Part shown: positions 42,525 to 54,772 of the stretch, in pieces | Layout of the letters: the number at the start of each line of letters is the position of its first letter | Numbering within the stretch: the stretch's first letter is position 1 | Assembly: GCF_022869865.1 (NCBI RefSeq) | Contig: NZ_CP094984.1 | Span: 1,116,001-1,180,000 of the forward strand | Reading direction: 5' to 3' | DNA length: 64,000 bases | Source: Arthrobacter zhangbolii | Lineage (GTDB): Bacteria > Actinomycetota > Actinomycetes > Actinomycetales > Micrococcaceae | The notes under the pieces: generated by a model | Told to the model about the DNA's origin: nothing | Database searches by the model: none | Seen by the model: only the letters and a program-made list of their open reading frames with translations | Translations under genes and position numbers: made by a program

Positions 42525-43409
42525 ATGCAACTGCACTACTCCAGCATGGAAAGACCGGGCCTGGACCCGGACCGCCTCAGGGCGGCGCTGGTGGCCCCCA
42601 ACGGGCCTTACGCCGCGTTGGACGTGGTGCAGGAAACCGGGTCCACCAACTCCGACCTGGCGGACTCCGCCCGCCTGCGCCCCTCGGCAGCGTCCGACCT
42701 CACGGTCCTCACCGCCGAACTGCAGACCGCAGGCAAGGGGCGCCTGGACCGGAGCTGGGTTGCCCCCGAGCGTTCCTCACTCTTTGTCAGTGTGCTGTTC
42801 CGGCCGGTAAATGCCGAAGGCCGTCCGCTGCCCACGTCCTCCTACGGCTGGCTTTCCCTGCTCGCGGCCCTGGCCATGGCTGAAAGTGTGGCCGCCCGCA
42901 CCGGCGTCGAAGCCCGGTTGAAGTGGCCCAACGACGTCATGGTGGACAACCGTAAACTTGCAGGCGTCCTGGCCCAGCTCGTTCCGTTTTCCGACGGGTC
43001 GCCGCCGGCCGCAGTGGTGGGCACAGGCCTGAACGTCAGTCTCACCGACGAAGACCTGCCGGTGCCCACGGCAACCAGTCTGCTGATGGAGTATGCCTCC
43101 ACCACTGACCGCAACATCCTGCTCCAGGACTACCTGCTGGCCCTGGCCGAAAAGTACCGTGCCTTCTGTTCCGTGGACGGAGATCCGGAGGCCGCACCGG
43201 ACGGGCAGGCATCTCTGCGGGAACAGATCATGGCCCGCCTGTCCACCGTGGGCCGCGATGTCCGCGCGCAGCTCCCCGGCGGCGGCGTCCTTACCGGCCG
43301 GGCCGTGGCACTGGCCGCCACCGGTGCGCTGGTCATCGTTGACGGTGCCGGCGCTCCGCACACCGTCTCTGCGGCGGACGTGGTACACCTGCGCGCCGAG
43401 CCGGCATGA
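42525..43409 (+). CDS. birA: Biotin--[acetyl-CoA-carboxylase] ligase
   Basis: A 294-residue monofunctional biotin protein ligase that activates biotin with ATP and attaches it to the carrier domain of the carboxylase alpha subunit. Motifs: ETGSTNSDLAD, the AMP-binding loop AGKGRLDRSW, KWPNDVMVDNRKLAG and GTGLNVSL. A C-terminal SH3-like domain follows (GRDVRAQLPGGG). There is no N-terminal helix-turn-helix, so it is not itself a repressor. It lies close to the carboxylase genes it serves. Confidence 0.95.
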   Translation: MQLHYSSMERPGLDPDRLRAALVAPNGPYAALDVVQETGSTNSDLADSARLRPSAASDLTVLTAELQTAGKGRLDRSWVAPERSSLFVSVLFRPVNAEGRPLPTSSYGWLSLLAALAMAESVAARTGVEARLKWPNDVMVDNRKLAGVLAQLVPFSDGSPPAAVVGTGLNVSLTDEDLPVPTATSLLMEYASTTDRNILLQDYLLALAEKYRAFCSVDGDPEAAPDGQASLREQIMARLSTVGRDVRAQLPGGGVLTGRAVALAATGALVIVDGAGAPHTVSAADVVHLRAEPA

Positions 43410-43457
43410 GGCCGGCCCGTTGAGTCCGGTACTTCCCGCAGTCGGGAGGGCAGCCGC

Positions 43458-44027
43458 GTGCGTGTAAGGCTCTCTCAGGGGGAGTACATCATTGCCGCCG
43501 GGCGCCCGCATGCACGTTCGCTTTGGAAACCGCTGGCCCTGGCGGGGGCAACCGGCGCGGCGGCAGGGTATGCGCTGGGCTGGCTGGGCAGGGATACCCT
43601 GCCCGGCCAACTGGCGGAGTGGAGCCCGTACCTGCAGCCCGCCGTCGTTGTGCTGGGCCTGCTTGTACTGCTGCGCTACTGTCTGCCGCCCGTACTTCGC
43701 TGGTTTACCGGCCGGATCATCCTGACCGACCGCAGGCTGATCCGCCGGCAGGGAGTGCTGCTGCGCCGGGAACACGAAATTGCCCTGGCAGCGATCTACC
43801 AGCTCGAGATCAGGCAGACGGTCACAGACCGGATGCAGCGCAGCGGCACCCTCGTCCTCGACCTGGGCCACGGCCGGATTATGCAGTATCCGGCGGTGCC
43901 GGAGGTACACCGTTTCCGGTCCCTTGTGGTTTCCGCCATAGGCCAGCTGCCACTGACTGCCATGTTTGATGGTGTAGATATTGAGGGAGACGGGGGATAC
44001 GACTATGAAGGGAGGGACTATGACTGA
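43458..44027 (+). CDS. PH-domain membrane protein
   Basis: A 189-residue protein starting with GTG. Two hydrophobic helices (about 28-45 and 58-80) are followed by a bacterial PH-like domain: FTGRIILTDRRLIRRQGVLLRREHEIALAAIYQLEIRQ is the pattern that defines these domains, so the split is clear. The C-terminus is acidic and Tyr/Asp/Gly-rich. Such proteins are thought to scaffold membrane complexes; a ligand is not known. It overlaps the adenylate cyclase start by eight bases, so the two are translated together. The order birA-PH-cyclase is seen in other actinobacteria. Confidence 0.85.
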   Translation: MRVRLSQGEYIIAAGRPHARSLWKPLALAGATGAAAGYALGWLGRDTLPGQLAEWSPYLQPAVVVLGLLVLLRYCLPPVLRWFTGRIILTDRRLIRRQGVLLRREHEIALAAIYQLEIRQTVTDRMQRSGTLVLDLGHGRIMQYPAVPEVHRFRSLVVSAIGQLPLTAMFDGVDIEGDGGYDYEGRDYD

Positions 44028-45168
44028 CGCCGGCCACGGTGAGTCCGGACCCGCGAGCCATCCCGAACCGATGACGCTGTCCCTGCCGGCGGTCAAGCCG
44101 TCCCGGCCGGACTATTCAATGGCGGACACCGGAACCGAAATAGACCGCGAGGATGTCCGCCGGCTGGAAGCGCAGCTGATCGGCGGACCCCGCACCCTGA
44201 AGCGCCGCGAAGCGGCTGCCGAAGCCGGGGTGTCCCTGCTCTCTGCCCGCAAGCTTTGGCGTGCCATGGGCTTCCCCAACCTTGACGACGACGCGGTCTT
44301 CTTCACGGAACAGGACCGGGAGGCCCTAAGCACCGTGATTGAGCTGGTGCGCGATGAGCAGCTCACCGAGGAAGCCGCGATTTCCATCATGCGATCCATC
44401 GGCCAGATGACAGACCGAATGGTTGTCTGGCAGGTTGAGGCACTGGTGGAGGAGATGGTGTCCACCCGCGGCATCACCGATGCTGAGGCCCGCAGGAATC
44501 TTGTTGCGGCACTGCCGGCCCTGATTGAACCGCTGGAAAAAACCCTCGTGTACGCCTGGAAGCGCCAGCTCAATGCTGCCATCCAGCGTCTGGCCCTGCG
44601 CGCGGAGGCCGGACTGGCCAGCCATGACGGGAGCGCCTCGGACGACGCGCCGCTGCCGCTGGCACGCGCCGTCGGTTTCGCGGACCTGGTCTCCTACACC
44701 AGCCTGTCCCGCCAGATGAACGAAAAGACCCTGGCGCAGATGGTCCAGCGCTTTGAGCACAAATGTGCCGAAATCATTTCCGTGGGCGGCGGACGGCTGG
44801 TCAAGACCATCGGCGACGAAGTCCTCTTTAACGCCGAAACCCCCGAGGCCGGCGCGGAGATTTCCCTCGCCCTCGCGAAGGCCTTCACTGAGGATGAGCT
44901 GCTTCCCTCCGCCCGGGTTTCGCTGGTATGGGGGCGCGTCCTGTCACGTCTGGGCGACATATACGGTCCCACCGTCAACCTCGCCTCCCGGCTGACATCG
45001 CTGGCCGAACCGGGGACAGTCCTCACGGATGCCTCCACTGCGGCGGCGTTGAAGGATAATCCCCGATTTGTGCTGATTCCGCACCAGCCGCGCAACGTGC
45101 GAGGGTTCGGCGAGATCCATCCGGTAACCCTGGCCCGGGGTACCGGTTCCGGGCTTGTCCTGGATTAG
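44020..45168 (+). CDS. Class III adenylate/guanylate cyclase
   Basis: A 382-residue soluble cyclase. The N-terminal half (about 40-220) is helical and resembles the autoinhibitory domain of pH-responsive mycobacterial cyclases such as Rv1264. The catalytic domain (about 220-380) has metal-binding aspartates in VGFADLVSYT and IGDEVLF, the purine-selecting lysine in RLVKTIGDE, and the transition-state residues in IYGPTVNLASRL. All appear intact. The ATG at 44020 has GGAGGG four bases upstream; an in-frame ATG at 44005 is possible. It probably makes cAMP in response to an internal signal. Confidence 0.92.
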   Translation: MTDAGHGESGPASHPEPMTLSLPAVKPSRPDYSMADTGTEIDREDVRRLEAQLIGGPRTLKRREAAAEAGVSLLSARKLWRAMGFPNLDDDAVFFTEQDREALSTVIELVRDEQLTEEAAISIMRSIGQMTDRMVVWQVEALVEEMVSTRGITDAEARRNLVAALPALIEPLEKTLVYAWKRQLNAAIQRLALRAEAGLASHDGSASDDAPLPLARAVGFADLVSYTSLSRQMNEKTLAQMVQRFEHKCAEIISVGGGRLVKTIGDEVLFNAETPEAGAEISLALAKAFTEDELLPSARVSLVWGRVLSRLGDIYGPTVNLASRLTSLAEPGTVLTDASTAAALKDNPRFVLIPHQPRNVRGFGEIHPVTLARGTGSGLVLD

Positions 45169-45294
45169 CCGCGCATCGAATGGCCGACGCGCCATTTCCA
45201 CCGGACCGCCGGGTGCCTGCCGTCGGTTAGTGTATGGAGAGATACTGTAAGACGGATCACCTAGTGAACAAACAGCTTTCCGGACAGGGCGTGA

Positions 45295-46104
45295 ATGAAC
45301 TCCGACGAAACGACATCCCCGGATACCGGCCTGCATGCAGTGTTTGGTTATGCTTCCGATCGCGGTCTGCGGCGCGAGTTGAATGAAGACTCACTGATCG
45401 CCGCAGACCCGGTCTTTGCCGTAGCGGACGGCATGGGGGGACACGAAGCGGGTGAGGTAGCCAGCAGCATCTGCGTCCGCACGCTGGGTGATTCCCCGAT
45501 AGTGGGACAGCATCTGCCCGACTTCTCCGCGGAGCAGCTCAGGGAACTGCTGCTGGAGGCAGACCACCGGATCCGGGAGGCTACCGGAGGCCGGGCCGGC
45601 ACAACGCTGACCGGCGGTGTGCTGGTAAGTGCCGACGGCAAACCTCACTGGCTGGTGTTCAACGTGGGCGATTCCCGCACGTACCGGCTCAGCGGCGGAA
45701 AGCTGGACCAGGTCACCGTGGACCACAGCGAGGTGCAGGAACTGGTGGACCTGGGCCAGATCACCCCTGACGAAGCACTGGTCCATCCCCGTCGGCATGT
45801 GGTCACCCGTGCCCTGGGCACCGGCAACGACGCAGAAGCGGACGTCCGGCTGGTCCCGGCGGAACCCGGAGACCGGCTGCTGGTGTGTTCGGACGGACTG
45901 ACCGGCGAGGTATCCGACACCCGCATCCTGGACATACTGGCCTCTGAGGCCAATCCGCAGGACGCCTGCGCCGCCCTGGTCCAGGCTGCCCTGCGGTCCG
46001 GGGGCCGGGACAATATCACCGCACTGGTGGTGGACACCCTGGGCGGAACCGTTGGACCCGAGCCCGTAGCCGTTACGCTCACCGGTGGGGCCGGCTACGA
46101 ATAA
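45295..46104 (+). CDS. PP2C-family Ser/Thr protein phosphatase
   Basis: A 269-residue metal-dependent phosphatase. Motifs in order: RRELNEDSL, VADGMGGHEAGEVAS, AGTTLTGGVL, NVGDSRTYRL, LVCSDGLTGEV and GGRDNITALVV; these bind two Mn/Mg ions. There is no membrane segment, so it acts in the cytoplasm, probably opposing Hanks-type kinases, none of which is in this window. The gap before it (126 bases) separates it from the cyclase gene. Confidence 0.94.
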   Translation: MNSDETTSPDTGLHAVFGYASDRGLRRELNEDSLIAADPVFAVADGMGGHEAGEVASSICVRTLGDSPIVGQHLPDFSAEQLRELLLEADHRIREATGGRAGTTLTGGVLVSADGKPHWLVFNVGDSRTYRLSGGKLDQVTVDHSEVQELVDLGQITPDEALVHPRRHVVTRALGTGNDAEADVRLVPAEPGDRLLVCSDGLTGEVSDTRILDILASEANPQDACAALVQAALRSGGRDNITALVVDTLGGTVGPEPVAVTLTGGAGYE

Positions 46105-46146
46105 CCACCGAACCTCTGTGAACACCGCCTATGCGAAGGAGCCCCG

Positions 46147-46467
46147 ATGAGCACCCATCCGGACGAACTGGAACAGCGCCGCCTGAATGACTGGAGCCGG
46201 CGCCTGACCCAGGCGCTGCAGATCCTGGACCTCGAGGTGGACCCGGCCATGCTCGTTGAGCTTGGTGAAAAATCCGGCCGCACGGTGGCACCCAACGCGG
46301 GCGTGGTGAGCGCCTTTATGGTTGGGTATGCTGCAGGCCTGACCACCACCAGCGGACGGAAGTCAGCGGAAGAAGCCGTGAAAAAAGCAGCGGACACCGC
46401 CTTCCAGCTGGCTGAAACCGGCCTGGAGGGGCCGGACCAGCCAGGCTGGAAGGGATCCGCGCAGTAA
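46147..46467 (+). CDS. DUF6457 domain protein
   Basis: A 106-residue helical protein with LNDWSRRLTQALQILDLEVD, VAPNAGVVSAFMVGYAAG and a conserved C-terminal helix. This matches DUF6457, an actinobacterial domain often found beside molybdenum cofactor and molybdoenzyme genes and fused to MobA-type proteins in some. Here it converges on an FdhF/YdeP-like molybdoenzyme (10-base gap). A role in molybdoenzyme maturation is inferred from context. Confidence 0.8.
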   Translation: MSTHPDELEQRRLNDWSRRLTQALQILDLEVDPAMLVELGEKSGRTVAPNAGVVSAFMVGYAAGLTTTSGRKSAEEAVKKAADTAFQLAETGLEGPDQPGWKGSAQ

Positions 46468-46477
46468 CTGCGGCCGG

Positions 46478-48820
46478 TTACGCCGGCGCCGGGGTACGCC
46501 GCATCTTGTCTTCGGCGCCGGCGCCGGCTGCAGCCTCCACCCGGACCAGTACCGTCTTGGACACCGGGGTGTTGCTGCCTTCGGCAACGTGGTCCATGGG
46601 CACCAGCACATTGGCTTCCGGATAGTACGCAGCCACGCACCCCTTGGGCGTGGGGTAGGACACCACACGGAAACTGCGCAGCACGCGCTCCACGCCGTCG
46701 TGGTGGACGCCGTGGATGTCCACGTACTGGCCGTCCGCCAGGCCGAGTTCCGTAATGTCTCCGGCGTTCATAAACAGCACGTGCCTCCCGCCCTTGATGC
46801 CCCGGTAGCGGTCATTGTGGCCGTAAATGGTGGTGTTCCACTGATCGTGTGAACGCATGCTCTGCAGCAGGAGCGTCCCTTCCGGACGCTGGACAGCCTC
46901 CAGGTCATTCACCGTCAGCACGGCCTTGCCGGTGGGAGTGCGGAAGGTCCTGGAATCCCTCGGTCCGTTGGGCAGCACGAAACCGCCCTCATGCCGGATC
47001 CTCTCGTTGTAGTCCTCGCAGCCTTCCACCACCCGGGAAATGGAATCGCGGATCAGGTCATAGTCCTTTTCGAAGCCCGCCCAGTCGGCGTCGATCCGGT
47101 CCCCGATCACCCGGGCCCCGAGCCGGGCAACCAGGGCAGGTTCGGAGAGCAGGTTCGGCGAAACGGGATCCACTCCGCCATGTGAGGCATGCACTACGCA
47201 GACCGTGTCTTCCACGGAAACGAACTGCCGGCCTGTCTCCTGGATGTCTATCTCGGTGCGGCCCAGGACCGGGAGGATCAGGGCTTCCTTGCCGGTGACC
47301 AGATGGGACCGGTTGAGTTTGATGGAGATCTGCACGGACATGTCGGTCTTTTTCATGGCTTCTTCAGCCAACTGGGTATCCGAAATGGCGGAGATCAGGT
47401 TGCCGCCCAGCGCCATAAAGAACTTGATGCGTCCGTCCTGCATGCGGTGGAAGGTTTCAACCGCGTCGGCTCCATGCTCCCGCGGGGGATCGAAGCTGAA
47501 TTCCTTGCCCAGGGCGTCAAGGAAAGTACCCGGCATCTGCTCCCAGATGCCCATCGTCCGGTCACCCTGCACGTTGCTGTGCCCGCGGATGGGTGCGGCA
47601 CCGGCGCCGGGCTTGCCGATGTTTCCCCGCAGCAGCAGCAGGTTGATGATTTCCTTGATCGTGGCAACGCCCTTTTTCTGCTGGGTGATGCCCATGGCCC
47701 AGGTGATGATGACTTTCTCGGCCTTGAGGTAGCGCTCTGCGAGCTCGTCGATTTCCTCTGCACGCAGCCCGGTGGCTTCGAGCACTTCATCGTCATCGAG
47801 GAAGGAAAGATGTTCCTTGAGGTCTTCCAGGCCTTCGCAGTGCTTCTCGAGGAACTCATGGTCCAGCACGGTCCCCGGGTTCTTTTCTTCGGCTTCAAAC
47901 ACCCGCTTGGAAATGGCCTGCAGCAGGGCCATGTCCCCGCCAAGCCGGATCTGGAGGAACTGGTCTGCCAGCTCCGTGCCCTTCCCTGCGATGCCGCGGG
48001 GCTTCTGCGGGTTCTTGTACCGCTTCAGACCGGCCTCGGGGAGGGGGTTCACAGCTACGATGCTGCCACCGTTCCGCTTGCAGTTTTCCAGTGCCGTCAG
48101 CATGCGTGGATGGTTGGTGCCGGGGTTCTGTCCCATCAGGATAATCAGATCTGCCTGGCCGAAGTCCTCATAGGTCACCGTCGCCTTGCCGATCCCAATG
48201 GTCTGGCCCATGGCCCAGCCGGAGGACTCATGGCACATGTTGGAGCAGTCCGGCAGGTTGTTGGTGCCGTACGCCCGGACAAACAGCTGGTAGAGGAACG
48301 CCGCTTCATTGGAGGTCCGTCCGCTGGTGTAGAACGCTGCCTCGTGCGGGGAATCCAGGCTCTTGAGCCGCCGGGCCACAATGTCCAGTGCCTCGTCCCA
48401 GCCCACCGGGCGGTAATGGTCCTCACCTGCGGGCTTGTACAGGGGCTCGGTGAGCCGGCCCTGCATGCCCAGCCAGTATTCGGTGCGGTCGCGCAGTTCG
48501 GTGAGGCTGTGTTCGGCCCAAAAGTCGGAAGAAATCACCACCGGCGTGGCTTCCCACGTGACGGCCTTGACGCCTTCCTCGCAGTATTCGAACGGGCTGC
48601 GGTCCTTGGGGTCGGGCCAGGCGCAACTGGGGCAGTCGAAGCCGTGCTTCTGGTTCATGCGGAACGTGGTTCCCAGGGCCCGGGCCAGACCCATCTGCTC
48701 GATGGCCGGTTTCATGGAGTGATACACCGCCGGCAGCCCGGCGGCCCACTCCTTGGGCCGCGATTCGACCTGGATGTCCTTTTCGTTGACGTCCTCTATC
48801 CGGGGTTCTTTCCTGGCCAC
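46478..48820 (-). CDS. FdhF/YdeP-family molybdopterin oxidoreductase
   Basis: A 780-residue cytoplasmic enzyme binding bis-molybdopterin guanine dinucleotide. The N-terminal CPSCAW has two of the cysteines seen in the FeS-binding region of this group. PVGWDEALDIVARRL, SNMCHESSGWAMG (candidate Mo ligand Cys), MGQNPGTNHPRM and GRTEIDIQETGRQFVSVED are family landmarks. No Tat signal is present. YdeP-like proteins are formate dehydrogenase relatives linked to acid resistance or formate metabolism; the reaction is not certain. Translation starts with GTG at 48820. No FdhD or electron-transfer partner lies nearby except DUF6457. Confidence 0.9.
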   Translation of the reverse strand: MARKEPRIEDVNEKDIQVESRPKEWAAGLPAVYHSMKPAIEQMGLARALGTTFRMNQKHGFDCPSCAWPDPKDRSPFEYCEEGVKAVTWEATPVVISSDFWAEHSLTELRDRTEYWLGMQGRLTEPLYKPAGEDHYRPVGWDEALDIVARRLKSLDSPHEAAFYTSGRTSNEAAFLYQLFVRAYGTNNLPDCSNMCHESSGWAMGQTIGIGKATVTYEDFGQADLIILMGQNPGTNHPRMLTALENCKRNGGSIVAVNPLPEAGLKRYKNPQKPRGIAGKGTELADQFLQIRLGGDMALLQAISKRVFEAEEKNPGTVLDHEFLEKHCEGLEDLKEHLSFLDDDEVLEATGLRAEEIDELAERYLKAEKVIITWAMGITQQKKGVATIKEIINLLLLRGNIGKPGAGAAPIRGHSNVQGDRTMGIWEQMPGTFLDALGKEFSFDPPREHGADAVETFHRMQDGRIKFFMALGGNLISAISDTQLAEEAMKKTDMSVQISIKLNRSHLVTGKEALILPVLGRTEIDIQETGRQFVSVEDTVCVVHASHGGVDPVSPNLLSEPALVARLGARVIGDRIDADWAGFEKDYDLIRDSISRVVEGCEDYNERIRHEGGFVLPNGPRDSRTFRTPTGKAVLTVNDLEAVQRPEGTLLLQSMRSHDQWNTTIYGHNDRYRGIKGGRHVLFMNAGDITELGLADGQYVDIHGVHHDGVERVLRSFRVVSYPTPKGCVAAYYPEANVLVPMDHVAEGSNTPVSKTVLVRVEAAAGAGAEDKMRRTPAPA

Positions 48821-49080
48821 GCCGCACTTCCCTTCATCGCTTCACTGCGCGTCCGTCCTGGCCCGCGAACACAGTTGCCTAGCATCAGGCCTAGCAGTCC
48901 CGCGGGTCCGCCGCAAGCACCAAGGCCGCACACGGCAAGGGCGTGGCGCCCCGAGACGGCGGTGCCGGGCCCCCGACACGGCGGTCGGCGGACGCCGGCA
49001 GGCACTGCAGCGCCGCCGTCGCCTGCCCGGCGGTGATGCACCGCTGACGCAAGCGCACACTATGCGGCAAGATTGGTTAG

Positions 49081-52135
<3,055 letters not shown>

Positions 52136-52139
<4 letters not shown>

Positions 52140-52750
52140 GTGTGGAGCCGCGGTTCCGCCACGGCACTTCCGCCGGCGGGGGATGCCCGCCATTCTTCGG
52201 CCAGGAGTGCGTAGCGGAGGTCATCCAGCCAGCGCCCCGAACGGTGGAGGGACCCCTGGCGGGACCTCCCCTCACGCCGCATCCCCGCTTTTTCCATGAC
52301 CCGCCAGGAAGCGGTGTTGTCGGCGAAACACTCCGCCACCACCCGGCGCAGGCCAAGGTCCTCGAAGCAGACGCGCAGTAGTGCAGTTACGGCTTCGCTT
52401 GCGTACCCCCGCCCGGCGAACTCCGGTGCAATAACGTAGCCAATCTCGGCCTGCGTGTCGCGCGCCAACTCCTCCACCTCCTGCTGCGCCCATGCGTCCT
52501 GGCAGGCAAGATAAAGGTCACCGACCAGGGCTCCGCCCTGTTCCACGGCAAAAGTGGCCGCCAAATGCTCCGGCTGCCGGAGCCGCTCCACGAAGGCGTC
52601 CACGTCCGTGGGCCGGGCCGTCATCCATTGCGCGACCTCCGGCTTCCGCCGGTACTCATACATGCGCGGCAGGTCGTCGGCTTCGGCGGGACGGATGGTG
52701 AGGCGGGGTGTGATGACGGGCCAGCGGGGGCCGGAGGGATTCGCGGTCAT
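52136..52750 (-). CDS. GNAT N-acetyltransferase (RimJ/RimL-like)
   Basis: A 204-residue acetyltransferase. The N-terminus TPRLTIRPAEADDLPRMYEY and the acetyl-CoA loop FAGRGYASEAVTALL are typical, and DNTASWRVMEKAGMRREG is the RimJ/RimL-type motif. The substrate could be a ribosomal protein N-terminus, an antibiotic or a metabolite. The gene starts at the ATG at 52750 without a clear ribosome site. Its stop shares CTAG with the convergent inositol monophosphatase-like gene. Confidence 0.9.
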
Positions 52751-52806
52751 GGTACCATGATGGCCTATTGGGTTCCCCGGACGCGGTTGGCGGATCGGGC
52801 ACTCGT

Positions 52807-53571
52807 CTACCGCCGGGCGGCAACGATGATCTCCCGGCTCACCGCTGCCAGGAACGGCCCGCCGTCCCAGTCCCCGTACCAGTCGGCGGAGCTGAAGCCT
52901 GCTTGATGCAGCAGCCGTTCCAGCAGGTCCGCGGGCGGGAATTTGAGGGTGCTCCTGCTGGCGAACCGTGCGCCGTCGGACAGGAACCGGGTGCGGTCCT
53001 CGAAGGTCACCAACACGCCGTCGGGGCGGTCCTCCGCCGAGATCAGTTCCCAGTCCACCTCGAGGGTGCCCGCTGAGGATTCCTGCAGCTCAGGTCCGGC
53101 GTGGCCGGAATCCCACTCCAGCCATGCCTTCGCTGCCGGGTTCCTTGACTCGAAACAGAAGATGCCGCCGGGCGCCAGCCGGGACCGCACCGCGGCCAAC
53201 GTCTGCAGCATCTCGGCTTCGGTGAGCAGGCACTGGAAGGCATGGCCCGTCATCACCGCGGCGTCGAAGGGGCCCGCCGGCAGGTCCTCAGCCGTCCCGG
53301 GGAGCCAGGTGACCAGTTCGCTGTCCGGCCGGGACCGTGCCGCCTCCAGCATGCCGGCGGCGGGATCAATGCCCGTCACGGCGTGTCCGGCACGCGCCAG
53401 CCGGACGGCGAAGCTGCCGGTGCCGCAGCCAATATCCGCGATCCGCAGCGGCTCCTGACGCCCATTGATCCCACCCAATAGCCCCGCATAAAAATCGGTG
53501 TCCCACCGCCCGGCGTTGTCCTCGTCGTACAGCGCCACCAGACGTGGCTCGTTGTAGTGCGCGTCAACCAT
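52807..53571 (-). CDS. Class I SAM-dependent methyltransferase
   Basis: A 254-residue methyltransferase. Motif I is ADIGCGTGSFAVRLA, motif II has TGIDPAAGMLEAAR, and FDAAVMTGHAFQCLL follows, as in class I small-molecule methyltransferases. The C-terminal part is a beta-rich substrate domain (PGGIFCFESRNP). The ATG at 53571 is preceded by AGGA. The substrate is not evident. It reads toward the acetyltransferase gene, which starts 56 bases downstream; the two may form a unit. Confidence 0.88.
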   Translation of the reverse strand: MVDAHYNEPRLVALYDEDNAGRWDTDFYAGLLGGINGRQEPLRIADIGCGTGSFAVRLARAGHAVTGIDPAAGMLEAARSRPDSELVTWLPGTAEDLPAGPFDAAVMTGHAFQCLLTEAEMLQTLAAVRSRLAPGGIFCFESRNPAAKAWLEWDSGHAGPELQESSAGTLEVDWELISAEDRPDGVLVTFEDRTRFLSDGARFASRSTLKFPPADLLERLLHQAGFSSADWYGDWDGGPFLAAVSREIIVAARR

Positions 53572-53713
53572 GGTTTCCTTTGTTTGCCCGGATTCAGGAG
53601 GAAGCCTATCGGGATTAAGCCCTGAGGAAAGACCGCCCTGTCCGGGCCTGTTTCCCAGCCGCACAGCGGATAATTGCATCCCGTCCAGCATCGACTCACA
53701 AGGAGGTACCGGC

Positions 53714-54160
53714 ATGCCCCGTAAAGCAACCGCCGCTCCGCGGAAAACTTTCCGCACGGCTCCCGAAACCGGCCCCGCCACGCCTGTGGCCCAGACACCG
53801 ACGGAACTGGATGCCGCCTACTTCGCCGGCTTGATTGATGAGCGGATAGCGAAGAACCGTGAACAGATTGTGATGCTGACCGATCTGATCCGCGAAGTCA
53901 CCCTGGCGGCCAAGGACATTCCTGCCGATGATGAGCATGATCCCGAAGGCACCACCGTGTCCGTTGAACGGGCCAACGAAGTGGCCATGCTCGCCGCAGC
54001 GGAAAACTCGATGATCGAACTGGTGGAGGCACGGGAACGGCTGGACGCCGGTGCCTACGGAATCTGCGAAAACTGCGGCAACCCCATTCCGGCTGCCCGC
54101 CTGGAAATCCGGCCGGAAACCCGCTTCTGCGTGAACTGCGCAGCTGCGCGCCGGCGGTAG
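53714..54160 (+). CDS. TraR/DksA-type zinc finger protein
   Basis: A 148-residue protein. A basic N-terminus (PRKATAAPRKTFR) precedes a coiled coil (residues 30-110) and a C-terminal C4 zinc finger, CENCGNPI and CVNCAA, in the DksA arrangement. The coiled-coil tip lacks an obvious DxxDxA pair. Family members bind the secondary channel of RNA polymerase and alter promoter choice under stress. AGGAGG at 53701-53706 sets the ATG at 53714. It is divergent from the methyltransferase gene. Confidence 0.9.
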   Translation: MPRKATAAPRKTFRTAPETGPATPVAQTPTELDAAYFAGLIDERIAKNREQIVMLTDLIREVTLAAKDIPADDEHDPEGTTVSVERANEVAMLAAAENSMIELVEARERLDAGAYGICENCGNPIPAARLEIRPETRFCVNCAAARRR

Positions 54161-54193
54161 GAAAGAAGCCCCTGCCACGGGTGAACGTGTGCC

Positions 54194-54229
54194 CCCTCAC
54201 CCCGGTCCCCGGCGGGACCGGGGAGGGGG
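54194..54229 (+). terminator. Hairpin after the DksA-like gene
   Basis: A stem built on CCCCGGTCCC and GGGACCGGGG (54200-54209 with 54214-54223) with four further pairs beyond a mismatch. No T-tract follows; TAGAAT at 54231 just beyond it could be a -10 for the next gene. Confidence 0.5.
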
Positions 54230-54277
54230 ATAGAATCTACGTGCACTTCAACCTGACCGTAAGGATTCGTAACACGC

Positions 54278-54772
54278 ATGAGCATCACCATCCGGCTTGC
54301 CACCGAGGCTGATTTTGAAGATATCCGCCGGATTACCCGTGAGGCTTATCTGCACGGAAAGCACATCGAAGCCGACAATCCCTACGTCAAGGAACTCGAG
54401 AACGTCGAGGACCGGGCCAGGCACACCGAACTGTGGGTCGCGGAACTGGGCGGGAAGGTCGCAGCCTCGGCCGCCATCACCTACGCCGGCCAGCCCTACA
54501 CGGATATTGCCATTGAAGGTGAATTGGAATTCCGCATGCTCGCCGTGGATCCTTCCGTGCAGCGCGGGGGAGTGGGCCGCGCCCTGGTGAACGCAATTGT
54601 TGACTACGCCCGGAGCAAGGACGGCATCGAAGCGGTCAGCCTCACCAGCATGACGACCATGCTCAATGCGCACGCGCTGTACCTGTCCCTGGGCTTTGTC
54701 CGCGTGCCCGAGCGTGACTGGACCGTTCCCGGCGAAGACTACATCCTCTGGGTCTTCCGCAAGGCCGTCTAA
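54278..54772 (+). CDS. GNAT N-acetyltransferase
   Basis: A 164-residue acetyltransferase. It starts with ITIRLATEADFEDIRRI and carries the acetyl-CoA loop VDPSVQRGGVGRALV followed by MLNAHALYLSLGFVRVPER. The substrate is unknown. TAAGGA lies about 11 bases before the ATG. It sits alone between the DksA-like gene and gatC. Confidence 0.92.
   Translation: MSITIRLATEADFEDIRRITREAYLHGKHIEADNPYVKELENVEDRARHTELWVAELGGKVAASAAITYAGQPYTDIAIEGELEFRMLAVDPSVQRGGVGRALVNAIVDYARSKDGIEAVSLTSMTTMLNAHALYLSLGFVRVPERDWTVPGEDYILWVFRKAV

Noticed and set aside
47189-49036. A 615-codon plus-strand frame opposite the molybdoenzyme
   Set aside because: Antisense shadow; runs past the real gene's start with no domain of its own.
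48821-49080. Small Arg/Pro/Gly-rich frames between the molybdoenzyme and ligA
   Set aside because: No ribosome site, no hydrophobic or charged pattern, and several overlapping frames on both strands; treated as promoter-containing spacer.
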